64,000 nucleotides of DNA from an uncultured Opitutales bacterium (GTDB lineage: Bacteria > Verrucomicrobiota > Verrucomicrobiia > Opitutales > Seribacteraceae), in NCBI GenBank assembly GCA_943787575.1, contig CALSMY010000002.1:119255-183254 (forward strand), read 5' to 3'. Below the pieces are notes generated by a model, which ran no database searches, had not been told where the DNA came from, and saw only the letters and a list, made by a program, of their open reading frames with translations. Shown piece by piece: positions 9,094-18,045 of the stretch (positions are counted from its first letter, which is position 1; the number at the start of each line of letters is the position of its first letter). The position numbers and the translations under genes were made by a program.

Positions 9094-9154
9094 TTGATTT
9101 TAAAATGCATTACTTGCCACACTTTATAAAATCCTTAGAAATAAAACATACATT

Positions 9155-10865
9155 ATGATCTCCGATCCAAACAAACCTAAGAAATTATCTGCCAACGAAG
9201 GCATCAAGGAACGAAGTAACTTCCTGAGAGGAACAATCTCGGAAAGCTTGTCCGACGATTCCACCGGGTCCATCTCGGCAGAGGATGCTCAGCTGACGAA
9301 GTTTCATGGCACTTACATGCAGGACGACCGTGATATAACGGGCTTCCTTGATTAAGGAAAAGAAGGAAAAAGCATTTTCATTTATGATTCGCGTACGTGT
9401 GCCAGGAGGGGTTTGTACTCCCAGTCAATGGATTGGCATAGATAAATTAGCCGATAAATTTGGTGAAAGCACTTTAAAGCTGACGACTCGACAGGCTTTT
9501 CAACTCTACGGTGTGCTTAAGCGTAACCTCAAGCAAACGATGAAGGAAATCAATGATACCCTGCTTGATACCTTGGCCGCTTGCGGTGATGTGAACCGTA
9601 ATGTAATGTCACCTGCCAACCCCTTTGAGTCATCCCTTCACCAGCAAGCACTCGATGTTGCTCAAAATCTTCATGATCATTTGACTCCTCAAACTTCCTC
9701 ATATGCTGAGATTTGGCTGGATGGAGAAAAGCAGGGAGAAATTGGCGAAGAAAGTGAAGAACCAATTTATGGTAAGACATACTTGCCAAGGAAATTTAAA
9801 ATTGCGGTGGCGTTGCCCCCCAGAAATGATGTGGATGTTTTTTCCAACTGCCTTGGTTTTGTTGGGATACCTGATGGCGAAAAGGTTGTGGGTTATAATG
9901 TTTTGGTAGGTGGAGGCTTGGGCATGACTCATGGCAAAACCACAACTTATCCAAGGCTGGCTGATGTAATTGGGTTTTGCTCTCCTGATCAGGTGGTTCA
10001 AGTTGCAGAGGAGGTCGTTAAAATACAACGCGATTTTGGTGACCGTACAGACCGAAGACATGCACGGATGAAGTATACGATTGAGGATCGCGGTGCGGAT
10101 TGGATGCTTGAAGAGTTGAACCGTCGCCTTGGCTGGGAGTTGCAAGAGTCCCGAGAATTCAATTTTGATTCCACTACTGATAGATACGGATGGACAGAGG
10201 ATGCAGATGGGAAGTGGGCATATGGCTTGTTTGTTGAGGGCGGGCGCCTAAGAGACGAAGAGGGAAGCCGTGGGCGTGTAGCACTGCGAAAAATCGCCGA
10301 AGAAATCTCCTGCCAATTTCGTCTTACCGCCAATCAAAATGTAATTATTGCCCGCGTAGCTGCAGAGGATAAGGAAAAACTTGTTGGAATTCTCAGTGAT
10401 CATGGAATGACACTACCTGACGAATTGTCTGGTATTCGTCTCAATTCAATTGCATGTACCGCTTTGCCCACATGTAGTTTAGCTCTTGCAGAAAGTGAAC
10501 GCTACTTACCCCAATTGGTTGACGAACTTGAGTCGATTATTGATCGTTTAGGCCTACGAAGCGAATCAATAGCTATACGATCAACAGGCTGTCCCAACGG
10601 TTGTGGTCGTCCTTATCTTGGCGAAATTGGTTTGGTTGGTAAAGCACCAGGGAAATACAATTTATACCTGGGTGCTGGCCTTGACGGTACCCGTTTGAAT
10701 AAATTGTACCGTCCGGCGATTACTCACGAAGAAATTGTTGATGAGTTGCGGCCCGTGCTCGAAGATTTTGCTGCTAATCGTGACCCTGAAGAAAGATTTG
10801 GAGATTTTTGCATTCGAAAAAGCTATGTTAATGCTACGGTCAAAGGGGCTGACTTTCACGAATAA
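9155..10865 (+). pseudogene. cysI: Assimilatory sulfite reductase hemoprotein subunit, frameshifted
   Basis: The enzyme reduces sulfite to sulfide with six electrons using siroheme and a 4Fe-4S cluster. Two frames together make one 569-residue protein, against about 570 in E. coli. The first frame (9155-9355) carries the start KKLSANEGIKERSNFLRG and FHGTYMQDDRDI. The second picks up with RASLIKEKKEKAFSFMIRVR. Removing one A at 9337-9338 (GAT ATA A CGG) joins them exactly. The cluster cysteines CTALPTC and GCPNGCGR are intact near the end, as is the PGGVCTP motif. The total span of 1711 bases is 3n+1, as expected for a single extra base. No flavoprotein CysJ is adjacent. It may be truly inactivated or a sequence error. 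Confidence 0.9.
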
Positions 10866-10882
10866 TTCTTTAGATTTTTTGA

Positions 10883-10910
10883 CTTCATCTTTTTGTTTTT
10901 TTAGATGAAG
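10883..10910 (+). other. Hairpin covering the start codon of the SpoU methyltransferase gene
   Basis: CTTCATCT and AGATGAAG form a perfect 8-bp stem around a 12-base T-rich loop. The ATG at 10905 lies inside the right arm. It may act as a terminator for cysI (the loop is T-rich but there is no T run after the stem) or reduce translation of the next gene. No Shine-Dalgarno sequence is visible in front of that ATG. Confidence 0.4.
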
Positions 10911-11474
10911 CGCAGGTATTCTAAATCCCTTGGAAGACGGACTCATGCAAATCCTGACGCACCGGTATCTACCTTAGGCGAAGAAGAGGGTTTGGAGAGG
11001 CTAGATGCCTTAAAAGAAGATCCTTTTATTCTCCTTCTTGACCAAGTGCAGGACCCTAGGAATTTAGGGGCTTGTTTGCGTTCAGCAGATGGTGTGGGCG
11101 TTAATTTGGTTGTTTTACCAAGTGACCGTTCAGCCGGTTTAACAGATGTAGTTAGGCATGTTGCGTGCGGAGCGGCTGAAAGACTTATCATTACCAGGGT
11201 TGGGAATTTGGCTCGGTATATGGAGAAGTTGACCGAGCGGGGTATTCGTTTGATAGGCACCAGTGATCAGGCGACCACATCTCTTTATGATTCCACAATG
11301 ACTGGGCCGTGTGGATTGATTATGGGTGCAGAAGAAACTGGAATACGTCGATTGACTGCCAAACACTGCGACGAATTGATTTATATCCCAATGAGCGGCA
11401 CGGTCGCATGTTTGAATGTTTCTGTCGCCACCGGAGTTTGCCTTTTTGAAGCTCGAAGACAGCGGTCTTCCTAG
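10905..11474 (+). CDS. TrmH/SpoU-family RNA 2'-O-methyltransferase
   Basis: A 189-residue SPOUT methyltransferase that would methylate a ribose 2'-OH in rRNA or tRNA. The three family motifs are present: DQVQDPRNLGACLRSADG (motif 1), CGLIMGAEETGI (motif 2) and YIPMSGTVACLNVSVATGV (motif 3), which together form the trefoil-knot SAM site. It most resembles RlmB (23S rRNA G2251), but the N-terminal L30e-like RNA-binding domain of RlmB is missing and replaced by about 35 basic residues, so I leave the substrate open. It follows cysI by 39 bases, with the start codon inside a hairpin. ATG 10905 is the first start in frame. Confidence 0.88.
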   Translation: MKRRYSKSLGRRTHANPDAPVSTLGEEEGLERLDALKEDPFILLLDQVQDPRNLGACLRSADGVGVNLVVLPSDRSAGLTDVVRHVACGAAERLIITRVGNLARYMEKLTERGIRLIGTSDQATTSLYDSTMTGPCGLIMGAEETGIRRLTAKHCDELIYIPMSGTVACLNVSVATGVCLFEARRQRSS

Positions 11475-11486
11475 CAGGCTATACTC

Positions 11487-12092
11487 TTAGCGCTGAGTGG
11501 CAGGTGTGGAAGCTTTGAGAGTAAAGCTTTCCGAAAAAACTGTATTCTTAATCCACCTAAAGCAAAGGGCAAAGAAAACCGTGCTAAGGATAGAATTCCG
11601 AAGGAATAAATAAGCTGGGGCGTATCCTGGTTCTCCGAGTACAGTCGCCTGGATAAGACCGGAAAAGTTCTTCATGTAGGCAGGATTAATTATCCAAGCA
11701 AAAGCACAGGTGATCACATGAAAGAGAATCGCAGATCCGACAGCCCCGGCAGTCCAAGTGTATGCACTTTTATTATTTCCAAGTTTTCTACCCAATACCC
11801 ATATGGCTATATAACTGGCAAGAGTAGCGAGCATGAAGGGTTCCAAAAAGCTTATCCCATAAGAGGTACTCAAGAATAAATCACTAAGGAAAATCGCCAC
11901 GATTGGAGCTACCCAGGAGAAAAATCCCTTCATGTATGCTCCGCAAAACATAAAAATTGCCAAGGTGGGGGAGAAATTGAAAAGGCCAGGGTAGTCAAGT
12001 GGTAGATGGCGGCTAAAGCCAACAATAATAATTAATCCAACAATCCAAAGCTTTGGAGATAAACGATCAGTTGATTGGCCTAAGGTAGACAT
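11487..12092 (-). CDS. DUF6580-like multipass membrane protein
   Basis: A 201-residue integral membrane protein with five or six predicted helices: IVGLIIIVGF, TLAIFMFCGAYM, WVAPIVAIFLSDLF, FMLATLASYIAIWVL, AILFHVITCAFAWII and FLRNSILSTVFFALCF. The NFSPTLAIFMFCGAY segment is characteristic of a conserved family (DUF6580 as I recall it) found near vitamin or metabolite uptake genes in several phyla and resembling ECF-transporter S components. No ATPase or T component is adjacent. It ends 13 bases from the convergent SpoU gene. The transported substrate, if any, is unknown. Confidence 0.65.
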   Translation of the reverse strand: MSTLGQSTDRLSPKLWIVGLIIIVGFSRHLPLDYPGLFNFSPTLAIFMFCGAYMKGFFSWVAPIVAIFLSDLFLSTSYGISFLEPFMLATLASYIAIWVLGRKLGNNKSAYTWTAGAVGSAILFHVITCAFAWIINPAYMKNFSGLIQATVLGEPGYAPAYLFLRNSILSTVFFALCFRWIKNTVFSESFTLKASTPATQR

Positions 12093-12130
12093 TATGTTGT
12101 GTATAAAAATTTAATGGAGGGATTGCAACC

Positions 12131-12622
12131 TTAGCTTAGTTCTACCCCTTGGGGGTTCTGAACTCGTTTTGCTAATCGGTCGAGTAATTCAGCTTGCTGT
12201 TTGCTAAGTTTTTTTTTGGCCTCGCACAGGGGCAAGAGTGCGACCCGGTCAATTTCTGGGAATGTCCAAGTTTTACCAGATCCCTTTGGGTATTCCATGG
12301 TGATTTCGTTACAGATGGGTAGGCGGTCATCTGGCCAATCGCCTTCAAAAGCCCAGGCAAAAACTTCTTTTCCGTTATTTTGGATAATTGAGCCAAGATC
12401 TAAAAAAGGGCCACTGGGAGTCATCCCTGTTTCTTCCTCGAATTCGCGACGAGCGGCCGAAAAAATCTCTTCATCTGGCTCGGGTTCACCTTTGGGTATG
12501 CTCCACCAACCTTCGTCTTTGTTCTTAAAAAAAGGGCCGCCAGGGTGTGCTACTAAACAATGAATTTTATCTTGGTTAGAATTCTTTTGGTACAATACTA
12601 ACCCACCACTTACTTTTTTCAT
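12131..12622 (-). CDS. Nudix hydrolase
   Basis: A 163-residue Nudix protein that would cleave a nucleoside diphosphate linked to another group. The Nudix box is complete, from G45 (GEPEPDEE) through RREFEEETG to M67, with the catalytic glutamates in place. Upstream, SGGLVLYQ and GWWSIPKGE are the usual strands. The start overlaps the stop of the upstream acetyltransferase gene by four bases (ATGA), so they form a two-gene unit. Substrate cannot be deduced. Confidence 0.9.
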   Translation of the reverse strand: MKKVSGGLVLYQKNSNQDKIHCLVAHPGGPFFKNKDEGWWSIPKGEPEPDEEIFSAARREFEEETGMTPSGPFLDLGSIIQNNGKEVFAWAFEGDWPDDRLPICNEITMEYPKGSGKTWTFPEIDRVALLPLCEAKKKLSKQQAELLDRLAKRVQNPQGVELS

Positions 12623-13146
12623 TCTTTAAGTAGGGAGAGCTTCAAAGACATAATCATTAAGTCGTGGCTTTTGTTATCGATCTTACGAGCATTTGGTAAT
12701 CTGCCGACAATTTCAAATCCTAAACTAGAATAACATGAAATTGCAGGTTTATTGTTAGACAAAACATTGAGTCTTATACTTTTATAATTTCCTGATTTTT
12801 GGCTTATTTCAATTAATGACTGACAGAATTTTTTCCCATAACCTTTATCCCTTTGATCCGGTCTGACAATAATTCGACAAAAGTTTAACCGATTGCAGTT
12901 AGGCTTCTTTACAATTTCTCCATAAACTAAAAGTTTACCTTCTTCATCCAACCACCCCATAGGAGATATGTTTTTCTGTGAGCAATGCAGTTTTAATGAT
13001 TTTGGATTAAACGCTTTACCAGAGAAGGTGTTGCCCGACCAATAGACTAAGTCTTTTTGATTTTGGATCCAATTGCACAACTCAGCAGTCCAGTCTTTAA
13101 GAAAGGGTTTTGTTTTTAGTGACTGGGTGACAAGTTTGGAAATCAC
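12619..13146 (-). CDS. GNAT-family N-acetyltransferase
   Basis: A 175-residue acetyltransferase. The acetyl-CoA loop RPDQRDKGYGKKFCQSLI lies near residues 95-112, followed by IRLNVLSNNKPAISCYSSLGF, the conserved strand-5/helix-4 segment. The N-terminal half reads like a ribosomal-protein-type acetyltransferase but is too divergent to name a substrate. It overlaps the Nudix gene by four bases and is translated first. AT content is somewhat higher than in neighbouring housekeeping genes. Confidence 0.82.
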   Translation of the reverse strand: MISKLVTQSLKTKPFLKDWTAELCNWIQNQKDLVYWSGNTFSGKAFNPKSLKLHCSQKNISPMGWLDEEGKLLVYGEIVKKPNCNRLNFCRIIVRPDQRDKGYGKKFCQSLIEISQKSGNYKSIRLNVLSNNKPAISCYSSLGFEIVGRLPNARKIDNKSHDLMIMSLKLSLLKE

Positions 13147-13243
13147 TGGAATTTATCGATCCATGCTAAAGAGTTTGTTTATTGCAAGATTAAGAAAATC
13201 TAAACCTTGAGGATATTCTTGAAAAACTTTTACTCTTATCCAA

Positions 13244-13273
13244 TTCTTTGATCTTATTTTAGAAAACTATAAT
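13244..13273 (+). promoter_or_regulatory. Candidate sigma-70 promoter for the small membrane protein gene
   Basis: A perfect TATAAT at 13268-13273 sits 20 bases before the start codon. The best -35 at 18-base spacing is TTCTTT (13244-13249), which is weak. The upstream 100 bases are AT-rich. Confidence 0.4.
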
Positions 13274-13293
13274 CAGATCGAACTTATAAAATC

Positions 13294-13596
13294 ATGAAAT
13301 TGAAAAATAATCTTTGGGCCGGTGTTTTGCTGGTTTTTTTAGCAGGTATTTTCATGGGGTCGTTCTTGGAGAAATCAGAAACCAAGTTAAAAGTCATTAT
13401 GGCCGGAGTAGACGAAAAAGGGAATTCGGTTTGTGTGAATAAATCACAAGTTTTTCTTTTCAAAAAATTAAACGGTGAAAAAAAGATAATTTTTCATTAC
13501 CATGATGCTTTAAGTAAAGAAGCCATTGTATCTAAATCCTTTCCAGACAGTGAAACGCTTGAAACCTATTGGGATCAACTGGTAAGGAACTGGTAA
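13294..13596 (+). CDS. Small single-pass membrane protein, unrecognised
   Basis: 100 residues with an N-terminal signal anchor (LWAGVLLVFLAGIFMGSFL, near 7-25), then a soluble lysine-rich part with strands such as KLKVIMAGVD and SQVFLFKKLNGEKKIIFHYH. I do not recognise it. It probably faces the periplasm. It is preceded by a good -10 box and ends two bases before the convergent photolyase gene. No conserved catalytic motif is visible. Confidence 0.6.
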   Translation: MKLKNNLWAGVLLVFLAGIFMGSFLEKSETKLKVIMAGVDEKGNSVCVNKSQVFLFKKLNGEKKIIFHYHDALSKEAIVSKSFPDSETLETYWDQLVRNW

Positions 13597-13597
13597 A

Positions 13598-14869
13598 CTA
13601 GCTCCATGTATTGGTATACTTTCCTTGCGGATCGTAAGTTGCTGCTTGCTTCTCCAGGTTAAAGTACCGACCGGGTTGGGGATCACTTCCAAAGCCTGAA
13701 AGATAGAGCCAGTTTCCATAGTTACTACATGGGTCGTAATCAATAAGTTGCTCTTCAAACCATTGTGCTCCTCTACGCCAGTCAAGTTCGAGGTTGTTAA
13801 TTAAGTAAGAGGCAACATTTTGCCTGCCTCGGTTACTCATCCATCCAGTTATTCGAAGTTCGTTCATGTTCGCATTGACAAACGGATTGTTGGTTCTTCC
13901 GTTTTTCCATTTATCGAATCGGTCTTCTGCATCGTCAGGTTCTAATCTCTTCTCTCTTTCAGGATGAATTCCACGGCTTTGGAAAATTTTGGATCCGTGA
14001 ACCCGGGCCAGGAAATGGAAAAAGTCACGCCATAATAATTCGAAAATTAACCAGTAGGTACTTTCATTTGCCCCATATTGAATTTCATATTTTTTTATTT
14101 CCTCATAAATTTCCCGAGGAGACAAACTACCTGTCGCTAGCCAGGCTGAGAAGCGCGAAGAGAAATCAGGCCCAGTCATTCCATTTCGAGTAAGCTTATA
14201 ACTGCTTAAACACTGTTTGTCCCACAACCAATCCTTGACACGTTTTTTTCCAGATGAAGATCCCCCATGGAAGGTGAAACAACTTCTTGGGTCCAAACTA
14301 TTCATGGTGAAGCCCAAATCTAATAGGGTAGGGAGATTAGCATGAGTGGTGCCGTCACTATTTAGACTCTCTGGCGGTGAAAGACACGGTCGTACGGTCC
14401 AGTTTTTTTCTACTTTTTTTCTGAACTGTGTAAAGGTTTCCGGTAGCTCACTAAGTGCGAAAGGCAGGTCATTGGGGTGGATTAGAGTAGGACTGCTAAT
14501 CAGGGTTGTGGGTACGACTTTTGAAAGTGCTTCTTCAGTCTTATTTTCCTCCCATGCACTTTCCTTGGAAAGAAAACAGATTTCAGCTCCGTGCTTATGC
14601 ATGAACTGTGGAATAGAAATGTCGATATTCCCATGGACGATTTTTAGTCTGCCACCCAGTCTATTAATTTGCTTCATTAGGCATTGCAGTGATTCTAGTA
14701 AAAACCTTGCCCGGTGAGTGGAAATTCTATTGGGTGCAGAACCTTTCCATAACCTGTCTTCAAACGCATAAACTAAGTGAAGTTTGTCACAAGTATCCAA
14801 AGCTGCGGAGAGTGCCTGGTTATCGTGCAGTCGCAGATCGTTTCGAAAACAAAAGATGCCGGTTTGCAT
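13598..14869 (-). CDS. DASH-type cryptochrome/photolyase
   Basis: A 423-residue flavoprotein of the photolyase/cryptochrome family, which repairs cyclobutane pyrimidine dimers with blue light; DASH members act best on single-stranded DNA. The N-terminal antenna domain starts GIFCFRNDLRLHDNQAL. The FAD-binding helical domain holds the DASH signatures YKLTRNGMTGPDFSSRFSAW, STYWLIFELLWRDFF, GWMSNRGRQNVASYL, and IDYDPCSNYGNWLYLSGFG. The protein ends soon after DPQGKYTNTW, so it lacks the longer tail of some members. It stands alone between two unknown genes. DASH assignment is stronger than the choice between repair and signalling function. Confidence 0.93.
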   Translation of the reverse strand: MQTGIFCFRNDLRLHDNQALSAALDTCDKLHLVYAFEDRLWKGSAPNRISTHRARFLLESLQCLMKQINRLGGRLKIVHGNIDISIPQFMHKHGAEICFLSKESAWEENKTEEALSKVVPTTLISSPTLIHPNDLPFALSELPETFTQFRKKVEKNWTVRPCLSPPESLNSDGTTHANLPTLLDLGFTMNSLDPRSCFTFHGGSSSGKKRVKDWLWDKQCLSSYKLTRNGMTGPDFSSRFSAWLATGSLSPREIYEEIKKYEIQYGANESTYWLIFELLWRDFFHFLARVHGSKIFQSRGIHPEREKRLEPDDAEDRFDKWKNGRTNNPFVNANMNELRITGWMSNRGRQNVASYLINNLELDWRRGAQWFEEQLIDYDPCSNYGNWLYLSGFGSDPQPGRYFNLEKQAATYDPQGKYTNTWS

Positions 14870-15008
14870 CTATGCAATTTGCATCATGTCCAATGAGGGT
14901 GCAATGTTTACCCAACAACTTTTGAACTCCTTAATGTATCCATCAAGTGCAGTTGTTTCGATTAGGTAGAGTTTTTAGAAAATAAAAAAAGGTAAAAAAT
15001 CTAAAAGT

Positions 15009-15566
15009 CTATTGATTTAAAAATAAATAATAGTCCTTTATACGAATTCCACCATTCTGATCCATCGGTAGAATTTCGCAGAGCTTAACATGAGCAGGAC
15101 CGATTTCAAATTTCTTTACCTTGCCTTCAGCATCACGTTTGCGGGGTAACCCAGACCTGCCTATAATTTCCACGCATTCAATAATGTCTTTGCCGTTGTA
15201 ACCTTTTTCCCACGAATCACTGTAGAGACCGTCGGGGTGATGGAATCCAACAATAATTCCAAATCTAAAAGCACCGTATCTTCGATGCCTAATTACATCT
15301 CCTAACTGAAAGATTTTCCGATTTCGAATATTTAGAACTTTTAATTTTCTGCACTTTTCATGTTGTGCGGAAAAGAAACGCAACCTCCCAAAGTTACCGC
15401 TAAATTTTGGGCTCAAACTTCGGGGTGCTAATTCTACGAGCTTTAGTTTTGGCCTTTTCCCCTCTGTCATAAAAACAATCTCACCGACTCGTTTACGTCC
15501 ATTTCCGGTATTTCTTTCGACCACTACATCACCGAGTTCAAAATCTTTTTTAATAATTTTCTTCAT
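15009..15566 (-). CDS. Unrecognised 185-residue basic protein with two similar modules
   Basis: Not recognised. It is strongly basic and has no signal peptide or membrane segment. Two segments look alike: FELGDVVVERNTGNGRKRVG near residue 9 and FQLGDVIRHRRYGAFRFGII near residue 85. Each has the form LGDVhxxR, then a G-rich turn and a strand, which resembles small SH3-like or KOW-like barrels. A tandem-barrel nucleic-acid-binding protein is therefore plausible but unproven. It ends with an FEIGPAHVKLCEIL segment of the same type. It is a single gene between the photolyase and a 348-base gap. Confidence 0.6.
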   Translation of the reverse strand: MKKIIKKDFELGDVVVERNTGNGRKRVGEIVFMTEGKRPKLKLVELAPRSLSPKFSGNFGRLRFFSAQHEKCRKLKVLNIRNRKIFQLGDVIRHRRYGAFRFGIIVGFHHPDGLYSDSWEKGYNGKDIIECVEIIGRSGLPRKRDAEGKVKKFEIGPAHVKLCEILPMDQNGGIRIKDYYLFLNQ

Positions 15567-15914
15567 AAAGGCTATGTATACACTAAAACAGTAAATACAC
15601 TAAATGGCAAGTTTAAAAATTAAACTTTATTAACTTTTTTGTCTACTTAGGGATAACTCCTGAGGAGTACGAAGACGCTTTGGTTTGTAAGTCAGGAACT
15701 CCTAAGGATATTTGCTACGACAAGCGACTGTCTTCTCTTTGACTGTTTTTCCAAAGAGAAAATTAGAGCTTTCAACAAAAGGATAAAAAATTAAATTTAA
15801 ATATCCCTCAATCGATCATAATACTTGATGGTGATATTTAGAATATACTTGTGCTGAAAAACTTAAAAACCAGTTGCTGTTGCCAATTCGGTTTATTGGA
15901 TAAAATTATGTGTT
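15567..15914. other. 348-base intergenic region with inverted repeats, no gene seen
   Basis: This AT-rich gap separates a minus-strand unknown gene from the plus-strand FGGY kinase, so it must hold both promoters. A 9-bp inverted repeat (TTCTCTTTG at 15733-15741, CAAAGAGAA at 15752-15760) has no T run on either side. A smaller dyad, ACTCCTGAGGAGT, lies near 15657. I found no reading frame with coding character and no known riboswitch motif. Confidence 0.5.
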
Positions 15915-17312
15915 GTGGCTTATTTGGGAATTGATTTAGGGACCGGAGGAATTCGGTGTGTTTTGATTAGGGCAGATGGGTCTGTAATAGTTGAAGTGTC
16001 CCGTTCTTTACCGTGCCTGAACCGTTCTCATAAAGCTGGGGAATCAGAGCAGGATGCACTTGATTGGATCGGTTGCTTGGAAGATGCCTTTGATGAACTT
16101 TTTTCAGTTCCTGCTCACCGGAGAGTCTTATCTGTAGCTATCGATTCCACATCTGGTACAGTTTTGCCAGTAAATCAAGAGGGACATCCACTCGGGCATG
16201 CATTTTTGCACAACGATGTTCGTGCAATAGATGAGGCTGAGGAATGTCGAAGTCTTTTCGGCGGAGAATGTTCGCCCACTTTTGCATTACCCAAAATCTT
16301 ATGGATGCAAAGACGACTCCATTTACCAGATAATGTGCGCTTTCTTCATGCTACTGATTTTTTAAATGTTTGGATATCCGGATCGCCCGAGATTCCTACA
16401 GATTTTACCAACGCGATGAAAACAGGTGTGGACTTGGATACCAAAAACTGGTTGGAAGATCTACCATCCGTTAACCTACCTTCGGTAGTAGCACCTGGAC
16501 ATTTAATAGGCGAAATCTCTCTTGCTCACCGGCAGAGGTGGGGCTTGAGTGGTTCTTGTTTGTTAGTTAGTGGGGCTACAGACTCAAACGCTGCCTTTTA
16601 CGCCTCCGGTGCGGGCCGGGTGGGTGAATGGTCAACCACGATAGGGACGACTCTTGCAGTCAAAGGTCTTTCAAAAAACCGAATACTCGATCGGTTGGGT
16701 CGAATTTATTGTCATCGTCACCCAGATGGCTCTTGGCTACCAGGGGGTGCATCTAATGCGGGCGGTGAAATTTTAAAGGATCGTTTGGGTGAACGATTAC
16801 AAACTTTGGAAAATAAAACTATCTCCTTACCTCAAAATCCCCCGCTTTTTTATCCTTCTATTCGTAAGGGAGAGCGCCTACCCTTTACTAATCCTAAGTT
16901 TAAACCATTTGGTGTAAGCGGAGCTGTTGGAGAAAGTGAATTTTTTATCGGTTGTTTGGAAGGTTTGGCTTTTGTGGAACTTATGGTTTACCAACTTTTG
17001 GAGAAGCTTGGAGCTGAAGTAGGTCCGTTTATTTTTGCCACTGGAGGAGCAGCTAAAAGCAAAATGGGGCTTCATATTCGTGCAGAAATGTTACAAAGAT
17101 CTATTCTTATTCCACAATACCCAAACTCTGCGATGGGTGCGGCTATACTTGCGATAGCTGGTCATACCTCAAGAACTGTGGGAGAAATTTCTGGAGAAGT
17201 TGTAAACATAGTGACCCAAGTTGACCCGCCTACGAAGCCTGACCCCGCAAGGAAAGTGCGTTTTGAACAATTTTGTCAGCTATGCCACCAGGGTTCTAAT
17301 CAATCTGAGTAA
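15915..17312 (+). CDS. FGGY-family sugar kinase (D-ribulose/xylulose kinase-like)
   Basis: A 465-residue FGGY kinase that would phosphorylate a ketopentose with ATP. The start is GTG at 15915, because the nearby ATG at 15908 is in another frame and hits a stop at once. The phosphate loops are LGIDLGTGGIRCVLI (residues 3-17) and VAIDSTSGTVLPV. SGATDSNAAFYASGAG and STTIGTTLAVKG line the active site, and FATGGAAKSKMG is the adenosine motif. Sequence style is closest to the AtXK-1/SePSK group, which uses D-ribulose, rather than to classical XylB. A HAD phosphatase gene follows by seven bases, which suits a pentose-phosphate salvage pair. The substrate is inferred. Confidence 0.85.
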   Translation: MAYLGIDLGTGGIRCVLIRADGSVIVEVSRSLPCLNRSHKAGESEQDALDWIGCLEDAFDELFSVPAHRRVLSVAIDSTSGTVLPVNQEGHPLGHAFLHNDVRAIDEAEECRSLFGGECSPTFALPKILWMQRRLHLPDNVRFLHATDFLNVWISGSPEIPTDFTNAMKTGVDLDTKNWLEDLPSVNLPSVVAPGHLIGEISLAHRQRWGLSGSCLLVSGATDSNAAFYASGAGRVGEWSTTIGTTLAVKGLSKNRILDRLGRIYCHRHPDGSWLPGGASNAGGEILKDRLGERLQTLENKTISLPQNPPLFYPSIRKGERLPFTNPKFKPFGVSGAVGESEFFIGCLEGLAFVELMVYQLLEKLGAEVGPFIFATGGAAKSKMGLHIRAEMLQRSILIPQYPNSAMGAAILAIAGHTSRTVGEISGEVVNIVTQVDPPTKPDPARKVRFEQFCQLCHQGSNQSE

Positions 17313-17319
17313 ACAAAAT

Positions 17320-18036
17320 ATGGAGTTGGAATTAGTCATATCTGATCTGGATGGTACCATTGTGGAAACGGAAAATTACCACCGACTTGCCTACAATGAA
17401 TTATTTAAGGAGTTGGGGCTAGATGTCAGTTGGAGCAAACAAGACTATGCTCATCGGTTGCAAACGATGGGGGGAAATAAATTTCGTGAAATCTTTTCAT
17501 GGTTAAATTTAACAGAAGATAAATATGAGCAGAGTAAACAAAGACTTTATGCCCGTAAAACTGAGCTTTATGTTGAGTTAATTACACATGATTTAACTGC
17601 GGGACAGCTTTGCCTAAGACCAGGGATTGTAAGATTATTTAAAGAAGTACAAGATTCGGGAATTCCGATTGCTATAGGAACTGCCTGCGTTGGGTGGGCT
17701 GCTCAAAAAGTTGTGCAGGCTGCTTTGGGGGAAGCCTTTCTTCAATCACTTGCTTGTTTGTGTGGCGGAGAGTCGACACCAAAGCATAAACCTGCTCCGG
17801 ATATTTATTTATTGGTCGCTCAAAAAGTTGGCGTTCATCCAGAATCTTGTGTCGTTATTGAGGATACACACCACGGTCTGCAGTCTGCCAAAAGGGCTGG
17901 TATGACTTGTATCGCAACCCCAAGTGAGTTCGCAGTCATGCACGATTTTTCCGAGGCCGATTTGGTCCTACCTGATTTGAACACTCCTAGCCCTTTTAAT
18001 CTAAAGAGCTTGAGGGATCTTCTGCTTAAAAGATAA
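17320..18036 (+). CDS. HAD-superfamily phosphatase (CbbY/phosphoglucomutase-like)
   Basis: A 238-residue HAD hydrolase of subfamily IA. Motif 1 is ISDLDGTIVETE with the nucleophile Asp and the acid/base Asp two residues on; motif 2 is IAIGTACV; motif 3 lysine is in TPKHKPAPDIYLL; motif 4 is VVIEDTHHGLQSAKRAGM. The four-helix cap between motifs 1 and 2 matches CbbY, which removes xylulose-1,5-bisphosphate, and beta-phosphoglucomutase. ATG 17320 follows the FGGY stop by seven bases and starts exactly at the first strand. Role with the kinase is an inference. Confidence 0.87.
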   Translation: MELELVISDLDGTIVETENYHRLAYNELFKELGLDVSWSKQDYAHRLQTMGGNKFREIFSWLNLTEDKYEQSKQRLYARKTELYVELITHDLTAGQLCLRPGIVRLFKEVQDSGIPIAIGTACVGWAAQKVVQAALGEAFLQSLACLCGGESTPKHKPAPDIYLLVAQKVGVHPESCVVIEDTHHGLQSAKRAGMTCIATPSEFAVMHDFSEADLVLPDLNTPSPFNLKSLRDLLLKR

Positions 18037-18045
18037 AACAAGTCT

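Noticed and set aside
9550..10333. Several long frames on the minus strand inside cysI
   Set aside because: They are antisense shadows of a strongly conserved gene and show no family motif.
15733..15760. Inverted repeat in the intergenic region as a terminator
   Set aside because: No T run follows the stem on either strand; kept only as a dyad in the gap.
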